DNA of 64,000 nt from Fibrivirga algicola (GCF_011742925.1 NZ_WAEL01000005.1:434001-498000), one strand, 5' to 3'; numbered from the stretch's first letter, positions 51,858-61,782 are shown. Made by a program: numbers and translations. The notes: generated by a model from the letters alone, not told the origin.

Positions 51858-54341
51858 TTAGTTACGCGGTAGTAGTTTGCCTTCGAGCATTTTCACATAG
51901 TAACCACCCACCACCGAGCGGGCCTGAAAACCAACCTGCTTGCCGTCGGTGGTTTCGTGCCAGTCGGTGAGCGGCACACGGGACGGCGTTTCGTTGGCGA
52001 ACTTCCAGACTGGCTTGATAAACGTCTGGAAATCGGCGTTCGAGTCGGCCAGCGTAGCGGTCCACATAATCCAGTCCGATTTAGTGTAGGTACGTCGGCT
52101 GTCGAGGGGCAGGCCGTAGGGTTTCTGCTTGGTCAGGTAGTAGGTAATTTCGGTTTGCGCCACCGTTTTTGGGAACACGTTCATGCCCAGGAGCTTATCC
52201 CAAACCAGGTTGTACTTCTGGCTCCAGGTATCGTTGGCGTTCTCAAACGTCAGGTCATAGTGGCCGTTGTCGGCGGCAAGTTTCTGCCAGTTGGCCGCCA
52301 TGTCCTGCGCAGTTTTCAGGTACGTGGCCGCTGTTGCCTGATCGCCCAGTTTAGCGGCCATTTGTCCGTAGGCAGCAATACCCAGAATGGCTTTCACCGA
52401 TAGGTTGGCATTGCGGGCAATGTGGCCGGCAAAGTCGTCGGTGCAGAGCTGATTGGCGGGGTCGAACCCATCCTTGCGCAGGTATTCGACCCAGGTGGTC
52501 AGCGTTTTCCAGTGCTGTTTCGCGTAGTTGGCATTGCCTTCGGCACCGGTAATGGCCCCGGCCAGCAACAGCATATTACCGCATTCTTCCACCGGCATAT
52601 CTTCGCCATAGGTCTGCCCGTTAGCGAGTGGGTACGTCCCTACATCATGGGCGGCAAAAGGCTTGGTCCATTTGCCGCTTTCTGAATACTGGAAGATCGG
52701 CTCCATCATGCCTTTCAGCAGGGTTGGGTTATACAGCAGGAAAAGCGGTGCCGACGGGTACGTTACATCGACCGTACCGATGGAGCCGTTGGAGAAATTC
52801 TCTTTCGACAGGAAGAATACTTCACCCGCAGGGCCCGCCACAATTTTATGGGCCGCAATAGCCTGCCGGTAGGCCAGTGCGCATAGATCCGCGTATTCTT
52901 TGCCGCCTGCTTTCTGGGCGTCGGCGTATAGTTTAGCGTCGAATGCGGTGCTCTTTTGTTTCAGTCGGGTGTAATCTTTTTCGGCGGTTTGCAGCAGGTC
53001 GGGCATCGTCGTTTTTTCGTCGCGCCGCCACCAGGCCCGCAGGTTTTTGCCGAAATACTGCACCGCATACATGTCATCATAGGCCAGCATGAGGTGCCGC
53101 TCTACCGGCGACGTACCTACCGTACCCACCGGAAAACTAACGGCCAGACCGTAGTCGCGCGCGGGCGCCGTTGATGCCTTGCCCGCCGACAACGTTCCCT
53201 GACTCGTAAACTGGTTTTTCAGTTCGTCGAGCGGGCCGGGCGATACCTGGGCTTTAGTCTGCTGTGGAACGGCCAGATAGGCGTAGCCCCAGTCGATGCG
53301 CACGTTGTCACCTTTTCGGGCAAGTACGGCCTGCTGTTGCGTACCCAGGTTCACCCAACTCAGCCCCGCGGTGTTGCCCGTGCTGGCTACCACTTCCTGG
53401 TCGGGGGAGTTGGTTGCTAGTGTACCGGCCGCCCCAACATAGAGCTGTACGGCATGTGGCTTGCCATCGGCAGAACGGGCCGTGAAGGTCAGGTACGTGA
53501 CCGGGCGGGCGGCTACCTCCAGTTCATCGAGTAAGAGAGGCGAGAGAAAGTTGACGTTCAGCACTACAGGGCCAGCCGTAAAGCTATACTCGGTCTGGGT
53601 AGCCGATACCTTCACCGCCGTTTGGGTGGCGGTGGTCATGGCCGTCGATACGATCGGGTTTACAATGCCCACGTCGATAAACGAACCGCCATAGGGACTG
53701 ACGCAATGCACCGCCAGCACGTTTTTGCCCGGCCGCAACGCTTTTTGCCCAGCCGCCGACAAGGGCAGGTTGATGTATTCGCTGATGTACCCCGATTTCT
53801 TCAGAATCTCGACGCCATTCAGGTACACAGTCACAGCATCGTCGTGGTTGATCGAGAGCAGCAGTTTCGCCGGGTCGGCTTTTCCGTCGTAATTGAATTC
53901 GCGGCGGTAGTAGATGCCATCCTTGTTGGTTCGGCTATTAACCCAGCGGGTTTTCGCCTCGGGCGTATCGCCGAAGGGGCCGGGGCCGGTTTGCCAGCCT
54001 TTGGCATCGTACTCCGGTTTCAGCCAGGTGGTATCGGGCCTTGAAAACGTATAGGCTGCCGTAAAGGGCCGAGTTTCGCCGGTTGCCAGAATGGGCTGGT
54101 AGGCGGTGGGCACCGCCCCCAAAAACTGGTACGACTTGCCATCGACCCGCACAATGCCTTCCAGCGACTGCGCCTTACCGGTCCAGTGGCGGGTGGGTGA
54201 GTCGGTGAGTTTGTCGGTGGTGCTCCACACGCTGAAATAAGGGTCGTGGGTAACGAGTGGATAGGCGGGTGGGCGCAGCGTTTGGGCCTGGCTCAGGCCT
54301 GTCAGGAACAGGGCGGAAAGAAGAAGTGAAGAAACGCGCAT
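51858..54341 (-). CDS. Secreted DUF4965/glutaminase-A-like protein with jelly-roll insertion
   Basis: An 827-residue exported protein. After a signal peptide (ending LSQAQ) comes the N-terminal part with VTHDPYFSVWST (DUF4964-like), then a jelly-roll-like stretch at about 115-230 (GIYYRREFNYDG, INHDDAVTVYLNGVEI, FIDVGI) of the kind seen in glycoside hydrolase sugar-binding domains, then DUF5127- and DUF4965-type regions with MPVEECGNMLLLAGA and the C-terminal NLVWDKLLGMNVFP. Homologues are annotated as glutaminase A, yet many may act on sugars. Placed next to GH127. Confidence 0.85.
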   Translation of the reverse strand: MRVSSLLLSALFLTGLSQAQTLRPPAYPLVTHDPYFSVWSTTDKLTDSPTRHWTGKAQSLEGIVRVDGKSYQFLGAVPTAYQPILATGETRPFTAAYTFSRPDTTWLKPEYDAKGWQTGPGPFGDTPEAKTRWVNSRTNKDGIYYRREFNYDGKADPAKLLLSINHDDAVTVYLNGVEILKKSGYISEYINLPLSAAGQKALRPGKNVLAVHCVSPYGGSFIDVGIVNPIVSTAMTTATQTAVKVSATQTEYSFTAGPVVLNVNFLSPLLLDELEVAARPVTYLTFTARSADGKPHAVQLYVGAAGTLATNSPDQEVVASTGNTAGLSWVNLGTQQQAVLARKGDNVRIDWGYAYLAVPQQTKAQVSPGPLDELKNQFTSQGTLSAGKASTAPARDYGLAVSFPVGTVGTSPVERHLMLAYDDMYAVQYFGKNLRAWWRRDEKTTMPDLLQTAEKDYTRLKQKSTAFDAKLYADAQKAGGKEYADLCALAYRQAIAAHKIVAGPAGEVFFLSKENFSNGSIGTVDVTYPSAPLFLLYNPTLLKGMMEPIFQYSESGKWTKPFAAHDVGTYPLANGQTYGEDMPVEECGNMLLLAGAITGAEGNANYAKQHWKTLTTWVEYLRKDGFDPANQLCTDDFAGHIARNANLSVKAILGIAAYGQMAAKLGDQATAATYLKTAQDMAANWQKLAADNGHYDLTFENANDTWSQKYNLVWDKLLGMNVFPKTVAQTEITYYLTKQKPYGLPLDSRRTYTKSDWIMWTATLADSNADFQTFIKPVWKFANETPSRVPLTDWHETTDGKQVGFQARSVVGGYYVKMLEGKLLPRN

Positions 54342-54408
54342 GCAAACGTGGATTAGAGAAATTAGACCTGTTGAGACGATAAATGCGGTTGGTTGGGGCG
54401 GCTACTCA

Positions 54409-56427
54409 TTACTGGACTACCGGAAAAGCCACAATGCGGAGTTTTGAGCAGCCATACGGAATCAGCGTGATGGTTTCTTCCTGTTTGGCTACGTCTCCTT
54501 TGTAAATTCCGTCGCGAGCCGACACCGGCTGATGGGCTACCCCGTTGCCAGCCTTCCAGCCGGGTATTTTGCGGCCCTTCGTCGTGATCGTGATGGGTGC
54601 ATTGGCGGCGTTCCAGACAAAGCCGGTTGGTGGTTTTAGGGTAATGGTGGTGCTGCCAGCGGGGTCTTTCACCACCGCTTGCGGTAGGCCGTAGTTCCAG
54701 TCGCCGGTTGGTTTCAGTTCGTAATACGTACCTTCTTCTTTCAGCTCATGCTTCGTGGTGTTGTCTGGTACGTGCAGGGCGAACACCAGGGGGCCCCGTT
54801 CAACGCTGCGCGAATTCTTGGCCCAGTTGCTGGTTGTCACGGTCATGGGCAAGGTAAGGGTAACCACATCGCCGGGTTGCCAAGTACGTTGCAACGTCGC
54901 GATCCGACCGCCCTGACTGGTGTGGAGCACCTTTCCGTTGAGCGAGATCGTGGCCTGTTTGCACCAGCCCGGAATGCGGAGTTCAAACGGGAAAGCCATT
55001 GCCCTGGGTGCATCTATCGTGAACTGGATCTGATCGGTGAAGGGGTAGCCGGTTTCTTCCCGAATAGTGATTTTTGTGCCGCCAAGAGTGGTTGTCAGCG
55101 TATTGGGCGCGTAGGCGAGCGCGGCCAGCCCGTTGTTGGTGCCGTACCACAGGTGCGAGCTGAATTTAGTCCAGCCCTGATGCATGTTGGCGGTACAGCA
55201 GGTGTACCCGGCATAGGGACCAAACACGTTGTTCATGCCCCGCTCGAAAGGAAGCGAAAAATCGAACACGCCCCGGCTCACCTCCACCTGATTGGCAATC
55301 TGAAAGTATTGCCGGCTGTTGTAATCGTCGGTGGTTTGGGTGGGCATGGCGTTGAACGTCATGCGTTCGAGCGCATCCATGTAGGTTGGGTCGCCGGTGA
55401 TAGCAATGGCCTGTTCGAGCGAAAACATGGTTTCAACAATGGCGCAGAGTTCAATGCCCTGCGTGGGGTCGTTGCCGTGCAGGTCTTCATCGCCTGAGAA
55501 CATGCCGTGAGGTAGCCCGTGCAGTAACATCAGGTCGTTCCAGCCAGTTTTTAGGGCCTGCAGGTCAGTGGGGTTTTTACTGGCCTGGTACTGAATGGCG
55601 GGGAGTTTCAGGCCCATGCCCACGTTTACGGCGTGGCGGTTCATCCAGGCGTCGCCGTTTTGTTGCGCTGCCGCCTGCATCACCCAGTTGCGCCCGCCAA
55701 AAAACTGTGTCCAGGGCGTTGTTTGCTGACTCAGCAGCTTACCCAGGTCCAGCAGGAATTTGTCGCCGGTCGTATTGTAAAGCCAGTACACCGACATCAG
55801 GTTGTCGCCGCCCCGCGCCGTCGACCATTCCGTCCATTTCCCCAGCGGACAGTTTTTCAGGTTGTCGTACTGGTAGCGGAAATACTTCGTCATAAACGGA
55901 AGCACCCGCTTATCGCCGGTAGCCTGGTAGTGCTGCTGCAACACCTTCATCATGACCATACGGGGCCACCAGTCTTCGCCCTGATCACAGGTGGTGAGGG
56001 GCTTTCCGTCGCGCTCGGTTTTGGTAATTGGCCCAAAATAACCCGATGGGCGCTGCGACTGAATGGCCCAGTCGATGTAGCGGTTTACTTTATCGAGCAG
56101 TGGCTTATCGCCGATCAGGTGAGCGAGCGGAAGGGCACCGTCGAGCCAGTAGGGTGTTTCTTCCCAGCCATCGCCTCTACCACCGAGCCAGCCGTTATCA
56201 TTTTTGATCTTCCAGTAATACTCGTCGAGGTGCCCCGTGGTGCCGTCGCGCATGATGTCGAGCTGGGTACGTAGCCAGCCCTGCGGCCTGATGGTGCCGA
56301 GCGGCATTTCGCGGTATCTGGTTGGAGCCAGCGGCGCGCGGTTGCCAATGGGCTGCGTTGGTTGCGCACAAAGCGTGGTAGAGTGGCCCAGGAGGGAAGC
56401 TAGCAGGACAAAAATGGCGATGCGCAT
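54409..56427 (-). CDS. Glycoside hydrolase family 127 (beta-L-arabinofuranosidase-like)
   Basis: A 672-residue exported hydrolase from the GH127/DUF1680 family, known for beta-L-arabinofuranosidases. Signal peptide starts MRIAIFVLLASLLG; the ATG at 56427 is used since the longer frame from 56493 hides it. Seen: an (alpha/alpha)6-type N-domain with GDGWEETPYWLDGALPLAH, and the Cys-rich catalytic region YTCCTANMHQGW that provides zinc and nucleophile Cys residues in the family. It is transcribed toward the DUF4965 gene, 67 bases away. Confidence 0.9.
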   Translation of the reverse strand: MRIAIFVLLASLLGHSTTLCAQPTQPIGNRAPLAPTRYREMPLGTIRPQGWLRTQLDIMRDGTTGHLDEYYWKIKNDNGWLGGRGDGWEETPYWLDGALPLAHLIGDKPLLDKVNRYIDWAIQSQRPSGYFGPITKTERDGKPLTTCDQGEDWWPRMVMMKVLQQHYQATGDKRVLPFMTKYFRYQYDNLKNCPLGKWTEWSTARGGDNLMSVYWLYNTTGDKFLLDLGKLLSQQTTPWTQFFGGRNWVMQAAAQQNGDAWMNRHAVNVGMGLKLPAIQYQASKNPTDLQALKTGWNDLMLLHGLPHGMFSGDEDLHGNDPTQGIELCAIVETMFSLEQAIAITGDPTYMDALERMTFNAMPTQTTDDYNSRQYFQIANQVEVSRGVFDFSLPFERGMNNVFGPYAGYTCCTANMHQGWTKFSSHLWYGTNNGLAALAYAPNTLTTTLGGTKITIREETGYPFTDQIQFTIDAPRAMAFPFELRIPGWCKQATISLNGKVLHTSQGGRIATLQRTWQPGDVVTLTLPMTVTTSNWAKNSRSVERGPLVFALHVPDNTTKHELKEEGTYYELKPTGDWNYGLPQAVVKDPAGSTTITLKPPTGFVWNAANAPITITTKGRKIPGWKAGNGVAHQPVSARDGIYKGDVAKQEETITLIPYGCSKLRIVAFPVVQ

Positions 56428-56556
56428 AGCGAACGATAAGTTGACGACGAACCACCCTGATCGAACCAGGTACGTCTGCTTATGTAAAGACACAAGCCGG
56501 CTAACTTACCCTACATCGACCGGGTAGCCACTGGCTGGCCAACGCGCCGAAAATGC

Positions 56557-57843
56557 TCAGAACTGCTCGTGAATCGTCTTTAGCAACTCGCCCGTACGGC
56601 GACGTATTTCACTGACCGGTTGCGTGAAATTGTTATGCATAATGCTGAAGTAGAGGATCTTACCGCGTTGCGTGCGTACATAGCCGCTCAGGTTATACAC
56701 GCCCGTCATCGACCCCGACTTGGCAAACACATACGGTTGGCCGCCTGTTCTGATCGAGGCCAGCGTACCTGACTGACCAGCGGCGGGCAACAACATAAAC
56801 AGGCGTTGCTGCGGTACAAGGGCACTAATTTTTTTAAGCAGGTCGATCAACACAGTGGGGGTAAACAGGTTGTACCGCGACAGCCCCGATCCATCGACCC
56901 ACCGGGCGCTACCGACCGGGTTGTGCAGACTATCGGCCACGCGGCGCAATTCGACCGCCGGGGCCAGGCTGGTGGCGTTGCGTTCGGCAGATGCCATAAA
57001 TAGCACCTGTTCGGCAAACTGATTGTCGCTCACCTGTAGCATTCGTTTGTAAAGCGAATCGGTCGGGAAGCCACGCACCAGTTGCGCATCGGCCGGTACG
57101 GGTAGCTGCACAAGGCCAACGGGTCGGCGGAGTGTATCCGAAAGTAACTGAGCAGCCAAGGCGGACGACCAGCGAAACGGCACATCCTGACGGCCTGCCC
57201 GAGCAGTGACCGGGCGCGTAAACTGATTACCGAACTCGCTTCGACGCACGCTGTTTCCCGGGTTGGCTACCCGAATGCTATCGGCAAAGCGGCGGGGGCT
57301 AACCGTGCTGACCGACGAGGGTGTTGTGGCGAACCGTACGACGTTGCCGAAAAGAGGCAGTGGGGCCAGTTCGGGTGAGTAGTCATCATTGTAATCGTCC
57401 CAGGCCCAGCCCGCGCCAAACCGGGGACCACTGTAGTTTGCGGGGGAGAAAAAGAGTTGCTCCGGCCGTTTCCGCAGAAAGGCCAGTAACGTGGTATCGG
57501 GTAAATCAGGGTGCAGGGTCAACGGGTTGCCCGTTCCCCAGAAAATGAGCGAATCAGTCTGACCAACGCCTTTCCGGACAACGTACCTGAAGGCGGGCAA
57601 CGAGTCGTGCAGGGTGAGCAGGCCCGCGTAAAAACTAAACAGCTTGGTGTTCGAAGCGGGGGTGAATGGCTTGTCGGCATTGTAGGCGATCACCATCTTT
57701 TGCTTCGTCGGATCATACAGCGCCACACCCGTAAAATGATCGGTGTAAAGGGCTTTCGTATGTAACTCACGGCTAAGTCGCCGGGCGGGTGAACAACCAA
57801 TTCCGATAACGACCAGCAAAACCAGCCACACATATGTTTTCAT
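56557..57843 (-). CDS. dacB: D-alanyl-D-alanine carboxypeptidase/endopeptidase (S13, PBP4-type)
   Basis: A 428-residue peptidoglycan enzyme. Seen: a lipobox GIGC at residues 14-17, making it a lipoprotein; the active-site triads Ser64-x-x-Lys67 (ASNTK), Ser272-Asp-Asn274 (SDNQ) and Lys375-Ser-Gly377 (KSGSM). The large insertion between the first two motifs is typical of S13. It trims or cleaves cross-links in the cell wall. Confidence 0.92.
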   Translation of the reverse strand: MKTYVWLVLLVVIGIGCSPARRLSRELHTKALYTDHFTGVALYDPTKQKMVIAYNADKPFTPASNTKLFSFYAGLLTLHDSLPAFRYVVRKGVGQTDSLIFWGTGNPLTLHPDLPDTTLLAFLRKRPEQLFFSPANYSGPRFGAGWAWDDYNDDYSPELAPLPLFGNVVRFATTPSSVSTVSPRRFADSIRVANPGNSVRRSEFGNQFTRPVTARAGRQDVPFRWSSALAAQLLSDTLRRPVGLVQLPVPADAQLVRGFPTDSLYKRMLQVSDNQFAEQVLFMASAERNATSLAPAVELRRVADSLHNPVGSARWVDGSGLSRYNLFTPTVLIDLLKKISALVPQQRLFMLLPAAGQSGTLASIRTGGQPYVFAKSGSMTGVYNLSGYVRTQRGKILYFSIMHNNFTQPVSEIRRRTGELLKTIHEQF

Positions 57844-57979
57844 ACTCTACAGACAGCCGGCGTTAACGCGCTGGCGTAAAACCCAAAGCTATGCACCGAT
57901 TTTGGTAATCGGTCAAGGGCAAAAGCAGAAGAAGGCAAATCCAGCCGTATTAGTCGCTGGTAGGTGTTGCCATACGTAA

Positions 57980-58011
57980 AAGCCGCTCTCAGCGTAAGCT
58001 GAAAGCGGCTT
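57980..58011 (-). terminator. Terminator hairpin after the aminotransferase gene
   Basis: A 14-bp stem (57980-57993 with 57998-58011) with one mismatch and a GTAA loop lies 23 bases after the aminotransferase stop on the minus strand and is followed by four T. Confidence 0.8.
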
Positions 58012-58033
58012 GCTTTAGTGTTCCGTTGGTTGG

Positions 58034-59200
58034 TTAGCCAACTACCTTCTTGAAGCTGTCGACAAACATGCCCATTTCTTCCATGGTGCCGATACTGACC
58101 CGGCAGAAGGGCTGCCCGTCGATGTCGCGGGTTTGAATGCCAATGCCCTGTGCCATCATCTGCTCGCTGAACGCTTTGCCCTTCATCCGGATCGGGAACA
58201 GCATAAAGTTGGCGTACGACGGAATGATCTCGTACCCCATTTCGGTTAGTGCCTTCACCGTGAAATCGCGCGCTTTAGCGTTTTCGGTGCGGCAATGGTT
58301 CTGCCAGGCAATGTCTTGGTAGCTGGCAATGCCGGCCATCAGCGTGGTTACGCTGACGTCGTGTTCGGCACCGATGTACTGATGCATGGCTTCGAGCATA
58401 GCTGGCTGGGCAATGGCATAACCCAGACGCAACCCCGCGAAGCCGTGAATTTTAGAGAACGTACGTGCCAGAATGACGTTCAGGCCTTCGGCAACCAGTT
58501 TGCCCAGCATCGGCCGATCGGTTGGCGACAGGAAATCGATGTATGCTTCGTCGATGAAAACAGGTGCTTTAGGCGCTACGGCCCGGCAAAACGCTTCGAG
58601 TTCGGCAGGCGGCAGAATGGTGCCGGTTGGGTTGTTCGGGTTTACGATGTACACCAGCTTCACGTCGGGCGTCAGAGCGGCCTGAATAGCGGGCAGGTCG
58701 AACCGGAATTCTTTGGTTAGTGGAAGGGCCTTTACCGTAGCGCCAAACAGGGTCGATTTCTTGAGCAGATCTTCATACGTTGGCCGGCAGGTTAAAATGG
58801 TGCCACCGCCCTTGGCAAAATGTTCGGCCGCCGCTAGTAACATATCCGACGAACCAGGCGACATCATGATGTGCTCAGGCTTGATGCCTTCGTTGTCGGC
58901 AATGAGTTTTTTCATTGGCCCGAACTCGCTCCACGCATAGCGATTCCCCGAGCTGGCCGAATCGATAATTGCCTTCTTCGCGCTTGGCGCAATACCCAAT
59001 GGATTCTCGTTGGCCAGCAACCGTGCCCGTAGCTTAGGTGCCGATGGAGGCAAAACCAGGTGCTCCTTCGTAAAGGCTTCGGCAGGCATAGCAGGCAAGG
59101 CAGCGCCCGGTGCTGCCTGCGACGCGTTCCAGCGACCAAGACCGAGCGTAGCGGTAAATAGACTGCTGGCTTTTAACCAGTTGCGGCGTGATAAACTCAT
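58034..59200 (-). CDS. Tat-exported PLP-dependent aminotransferase (HisC-like fold)
   Basis: A 388-residue class I/II aminotransferase. The N-terminus MSLSRRNWLKASSLFTATLG is a twin-arginine signal, so the enzyme is probably periplasmic. Seen: VNPNNPTGTILP, FIDEAYIDF with the PLP-binding Asp217, and the Schiff-base Lys250 in RTFSKIHGFAGLRLGY, as in histidinol-phosphate aminotransferases. Because HisC acts in the cytoplasm, I do not call it hisC. Substrate unknown. It is not near the his operon. Confidence 0.85.
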   Translation of the reverse strand: MSLSRRNWLKASSLFTATLGLGRWNASQAAPGAALPAMPAEAFTKEHLVLPPSAPKLRARLLANENPLGIAPSAKKAIIDSASSGNRYAWSEFGPMKKLIADNEGIKPEHIMMSPGSSDMLLAAAEHFAKGGGTILTCRPTYEDLLKKSTLFGATVKALPLTKEFRFDLPAIQAALTPDVKLVYIVNPNNPTGTILPPAELEAFCRAVAPKAPVFIDEAYIDFLSPTDRPMLGKLVAEGLNVILARTFSKIHGFAGLRLGYAIAQPAMLEAMHQYIGAEHDVSVTTLMAGIASYQDIAWQNHCRTENAKARDFTVKALTEMGYEIIPSYANFMLFPIRMKGKAFSEQMMAQGIGIQTRDIDGQPFCRVSIGTMEEMGMFVDSFKKVVG

Positions 59201-59216
59201 TGACTTAGCTTGTTAG

Positions 59217-59624
59217 GTTGTAGAAGTAGAATTGAAGATTGGCTGATTGAATAACAAGTTTTGCTATTGTCTTTTGTCAAATCTTCAAACTATAATTCTT
59301 ATTTCAAACTATAATTAAAAATTATGTATTGCTTAATTAGTATAATGCAAAATATAATCTGATTCAATCAATTTTGCTGGCATCCAGTCAGCGTTATACA
59401 GCCCCAGTGCTGGTCCTAACAAGCTAATTAGTAAGCAACTGAGCATAAAACCAATGTTACTTTTGTCTATATAGTTTACCTTATTAGTATACTTATAGCT
59501 AGATTAAAAGATTATAAAAGTGCAACCGAAACCGGGGTGAATTGCGTACATAGGCACACATAGTTGTACATACATTAAAATGTTATACTTTCATTTTTGT
59601 ATTGCAATCACCTAGCCTACTCTC
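59217..59624. other. AT-rich intergenic region
   Basis: About 400 bp without an open reading frame of note between the divergent aminotransferase and GNAT genes. It is much more AT-rich than the neighbouring genes. No riboswitch, tRNA or strong hairpin recognised; promoters for both flanking genes are expected here. Confidence 0.5.
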
Positions 59625-60137
59625 ATGAAACCCACACGGATCATTTCGTACGAGCCTCACTACCAAGCCTCGTTTAAGCAAATCAACATTGACTGTATTA
59701 GCGATTTATTCACCGTTGAGCCGCATGACCTGGAGCAATTGGATCATCCTGAGTTGCACATCTTACCCAATGATGGCGAAATTCTGCTCGCTCAGCAGGA
59801 GGAGACAATTGTAGGAACGGTTGCACTTATCCGCACCGGTTCTGATGAGTTCGAATTAGCCAAGATGGGCGTTGCCAGAGGAGCCCGTGGCCTTGGCATT
59901 GGCCGACTTCTATGCGAAGCAGCCGTTGACTACGCTCGCCAGAAAGGAGCCCGGCGTGTCTGGCTTGAGTCGAATAAGAAGGCGGCAGCAGCAGTACAAC
60001 TCTACGAGAGCATTCGTTTCGTGCACATCCCGCTCAGAGACAGTCCGTACGCACGGGCCGATGTGCATATGGAATTGATGCTGGAGTTGACTACTCCACG
60101 GCAAACGCCAGTAGCCAGCGAGCCACAGTTGAATTAG
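59625..60137 (+). CDS. GNAT-family N-acetyltransferase
   Basis: A 170-residue acetyltransferase. Seen: AKMGVARGARGLGIGRLLCEAA with the acetyl-CoA pyrophosphate loop (ARGLGIG), and AAAVQLYESIRFVHI. MarR-linked GNAT relatives show the same ending. Its last 47 bases overlap the last codons of nuoM, transcribed from the opposite strand. Substrate unknown. Confidence 0.88.
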   Translation: MKPTRIISYEPHYQASFKQINIDCISDLFTVEPHDLEQLDHPELHILPNDGEILLAQQEETIVGTVALIRTGSDEFELAKMGVARGARGLGIGRLLCEAAVDYARQKGARRVWLESNKKAAAAVQLYESIRFVHIPLRDSPYARADVHMELMLELTTPRQTPVASEPQLN

Positions 60138-61782
60138 TTAAGTTGAAGATGAGGTTGGGGAATAACCCCAATCCCAGGGCCAGCAGGGCCAGTGGGATGA
60201 GCATCAGACGTTCGCGGGCTGTAAGGTCGGCGAGCGGGTCGATGACGGACTGACCGGGCGCTGCGCTCAGCGAACGTACCCACGTGGTGCCAAAAAACAT
60301 GCGCTGCAACGTCCATAGGAAATAAGCGGCGGCTAGAATAATGCCCAGCGTGGAAACGGCAGTGAGCCAGCCTGGCAGGTACAGCGACTGGTAGCTGCCC
60401 ATCAGTGTGAATAGTTCGCCGATAAAACCGGGGAAACCGGGCAGACCCAACGACGCAAAAAAGGCAATAGCCGTGAGTGTTGCATACTGGGGCATGGGGG
60501 TCATCAGGCCACGATACGAATCGATGCGGCGGTCATGCGTGCGGTCGTATAGAACACCGGTCAGCAGAAACAGCATAGATGACAGAATACCGTGGCTGAC
60601 CATCTGATACACTGCCCCGTTGATGCCTTCTGCGGTCAGGGAAGCCACACCCAGCAGCACAAAGCCCATGTGGGAAACCGATGAGTAGGCTATCAGCTTC
60701 TTAAGGTCGTACTGCGCCAGCGCACTTAACCCGCCATACACGATCGTTAACGTACCCAGCGCGGCCAGTGTCGTTGCGTATTCGGCCCCGGCTTCGGGGA
60801 ATAGTCCCCAGGCTACCCGGATAAAGCCATACCCACCGATTTTCAGCAGCACGCCCGCCAGCACAACCGATACCGGCGTGGGGGCTTCAACGTGGGCATC
60901 GGGTAGCCAGGTATGGAACGGTACGATGGGTAACTTGATGGCAAAGCCCAGGAAAACGGCCCAGAACGCCAGCATCCGGCTGGGCATGCCCCCAATCAGC
61001 ACCTCGCCCGCACCACTCAGAAACGAACTGGGCAGGTAGTTGCCGCCGTCGGCCATGTACCGCCAGTCGAACGTGTGCACAATCAGGGCGGGGTTAAGCT
61101 GACCAGTGGCCAGCTGTGCCTGAAGCAACTGTCGAATCTCATCGGTGAAGTCGCCCGTACCAGCAATGAGCCCCGCATTAATCGCCGTGCTGATGGGGTC
61201 CATGACCGACAGGTACAAGCCGATCATTACCAGCAGAATCAGCACCGAGCCAGCCAGCGTATACAGGAAGAACTTGATCGAGGCGTATTCGCGCCGTGGT
61301 CCGCCCCAAAGCCCGATGAGGAAATACATGGGCAGGAGCATGAACTCGAAAAACAGAAAGAAGAGAAAGAAATCGATGGCCAGAAAGCACCCCATGATGG
61401 TGCCCGTCAGCAACAGATACAACGAGAAATAAGCACGGGTACGTTGCGTGATCGTCCACGACGACACCACGCCCACCAGCATGACCACCGCCGATAGCAG
61501 CACGAGAGGCAGACTAATGCCGTCGACACCCACCAGGTAATCGATCGACGCTACGCCCAGGCTACCGAGCGGGAGTGTAATCCAGTCGGCCTGTTCGAGT
61601 AGCTGATACGCTGGATTAGCAGGTACGTATTGCGCATAGGCGAGCGCACTGAACACTACTTCCGCCAGGGTAACGGCCAGCGCAACCGAGCGGAACAGTG
61701 CAGGGCGTTCACCCGGCAGCAAAGCCACCAGTATAGACCCCGCGATGGGAAGAAAAATAAGGAGCGAAAGTAGGTTCGTCAT
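60091..61782 (-). CDS. nuoM: NADH-quinone oxidoreductase subunit M
   Basis: A 563-residue antiporter-like proton-pumping subunit of respiratory complex I with about 14 membrane helices. Seen: FFEFMLLPMYFLIGLWGG (with conserved Glu), LPDAHVEAPTPVSVVLAG (the key loop and Lys/His region), and SSVSHMGFVLLG. The ATG at 61782 gives the typical MTNLLSLLIFLPI start; a TTG at 61809 is less likely. It follows nuoL by 120 bases. Confidence 0.95.
   Translation of the reverse strand: MTNLLSLLIFLPIAGSILVALLPGERPALFRSVALAVTLAEVVFSALAYAQYVPANPAYQLLEQADWITLPLGSLGVASIDYLVGVDGISLPLVLLSAVVMLVGVVSSWTITQRTRAYFSLYLLLTGTIMGCFLAIDFFLFFLFFEFMLLPMYFLIGLWGGPRREYASIKFFLYTLAGSVLILLVMIGLYLSVMDPISTAINAGLIAGTGDFTDEIRQLLQAQLATGQLNPALIVHTFDWRYMADGGNYLPSSFLSGAGEVLIGGMPSRMLAFWAVFLGFAIKLPIVPFHTWLPDAHVEAPTPVSVVLAGVLLKIGGYGFIRVAWGLFPEAGAEYATTLAALGTLTIVYGGLSALAQYDLKKLIAYSSVSHMGFVLLGVASLTAEGINGAVYQMVSHGILSSMLFLLTGVLYDRTHDRRIDSYRGLMTPMPQYATLTAIAFFASLGLPGFPGFIGELFTLMGSYQSLYLPGWLTAVSTLGIILAAAYFLWTLQRMFFGTTWVRSLSAAPGQSVIDPLADLTARERLMLIPLALLALGLGLFPNLIFNLTNSTVARWLLAFAVE

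Noticed and set aside
54748-56274. Long plus-strand frames of 213-249 codons
   Set aside because: They are antisense to the GH127 gene, which has clear family motifs.
58034-59200. Calling this gene hisC
   Set aside because: The Tat signal and distance from the his operon argue against a cytoplasmic histidine-pathway role, though the fold is HisC-like.
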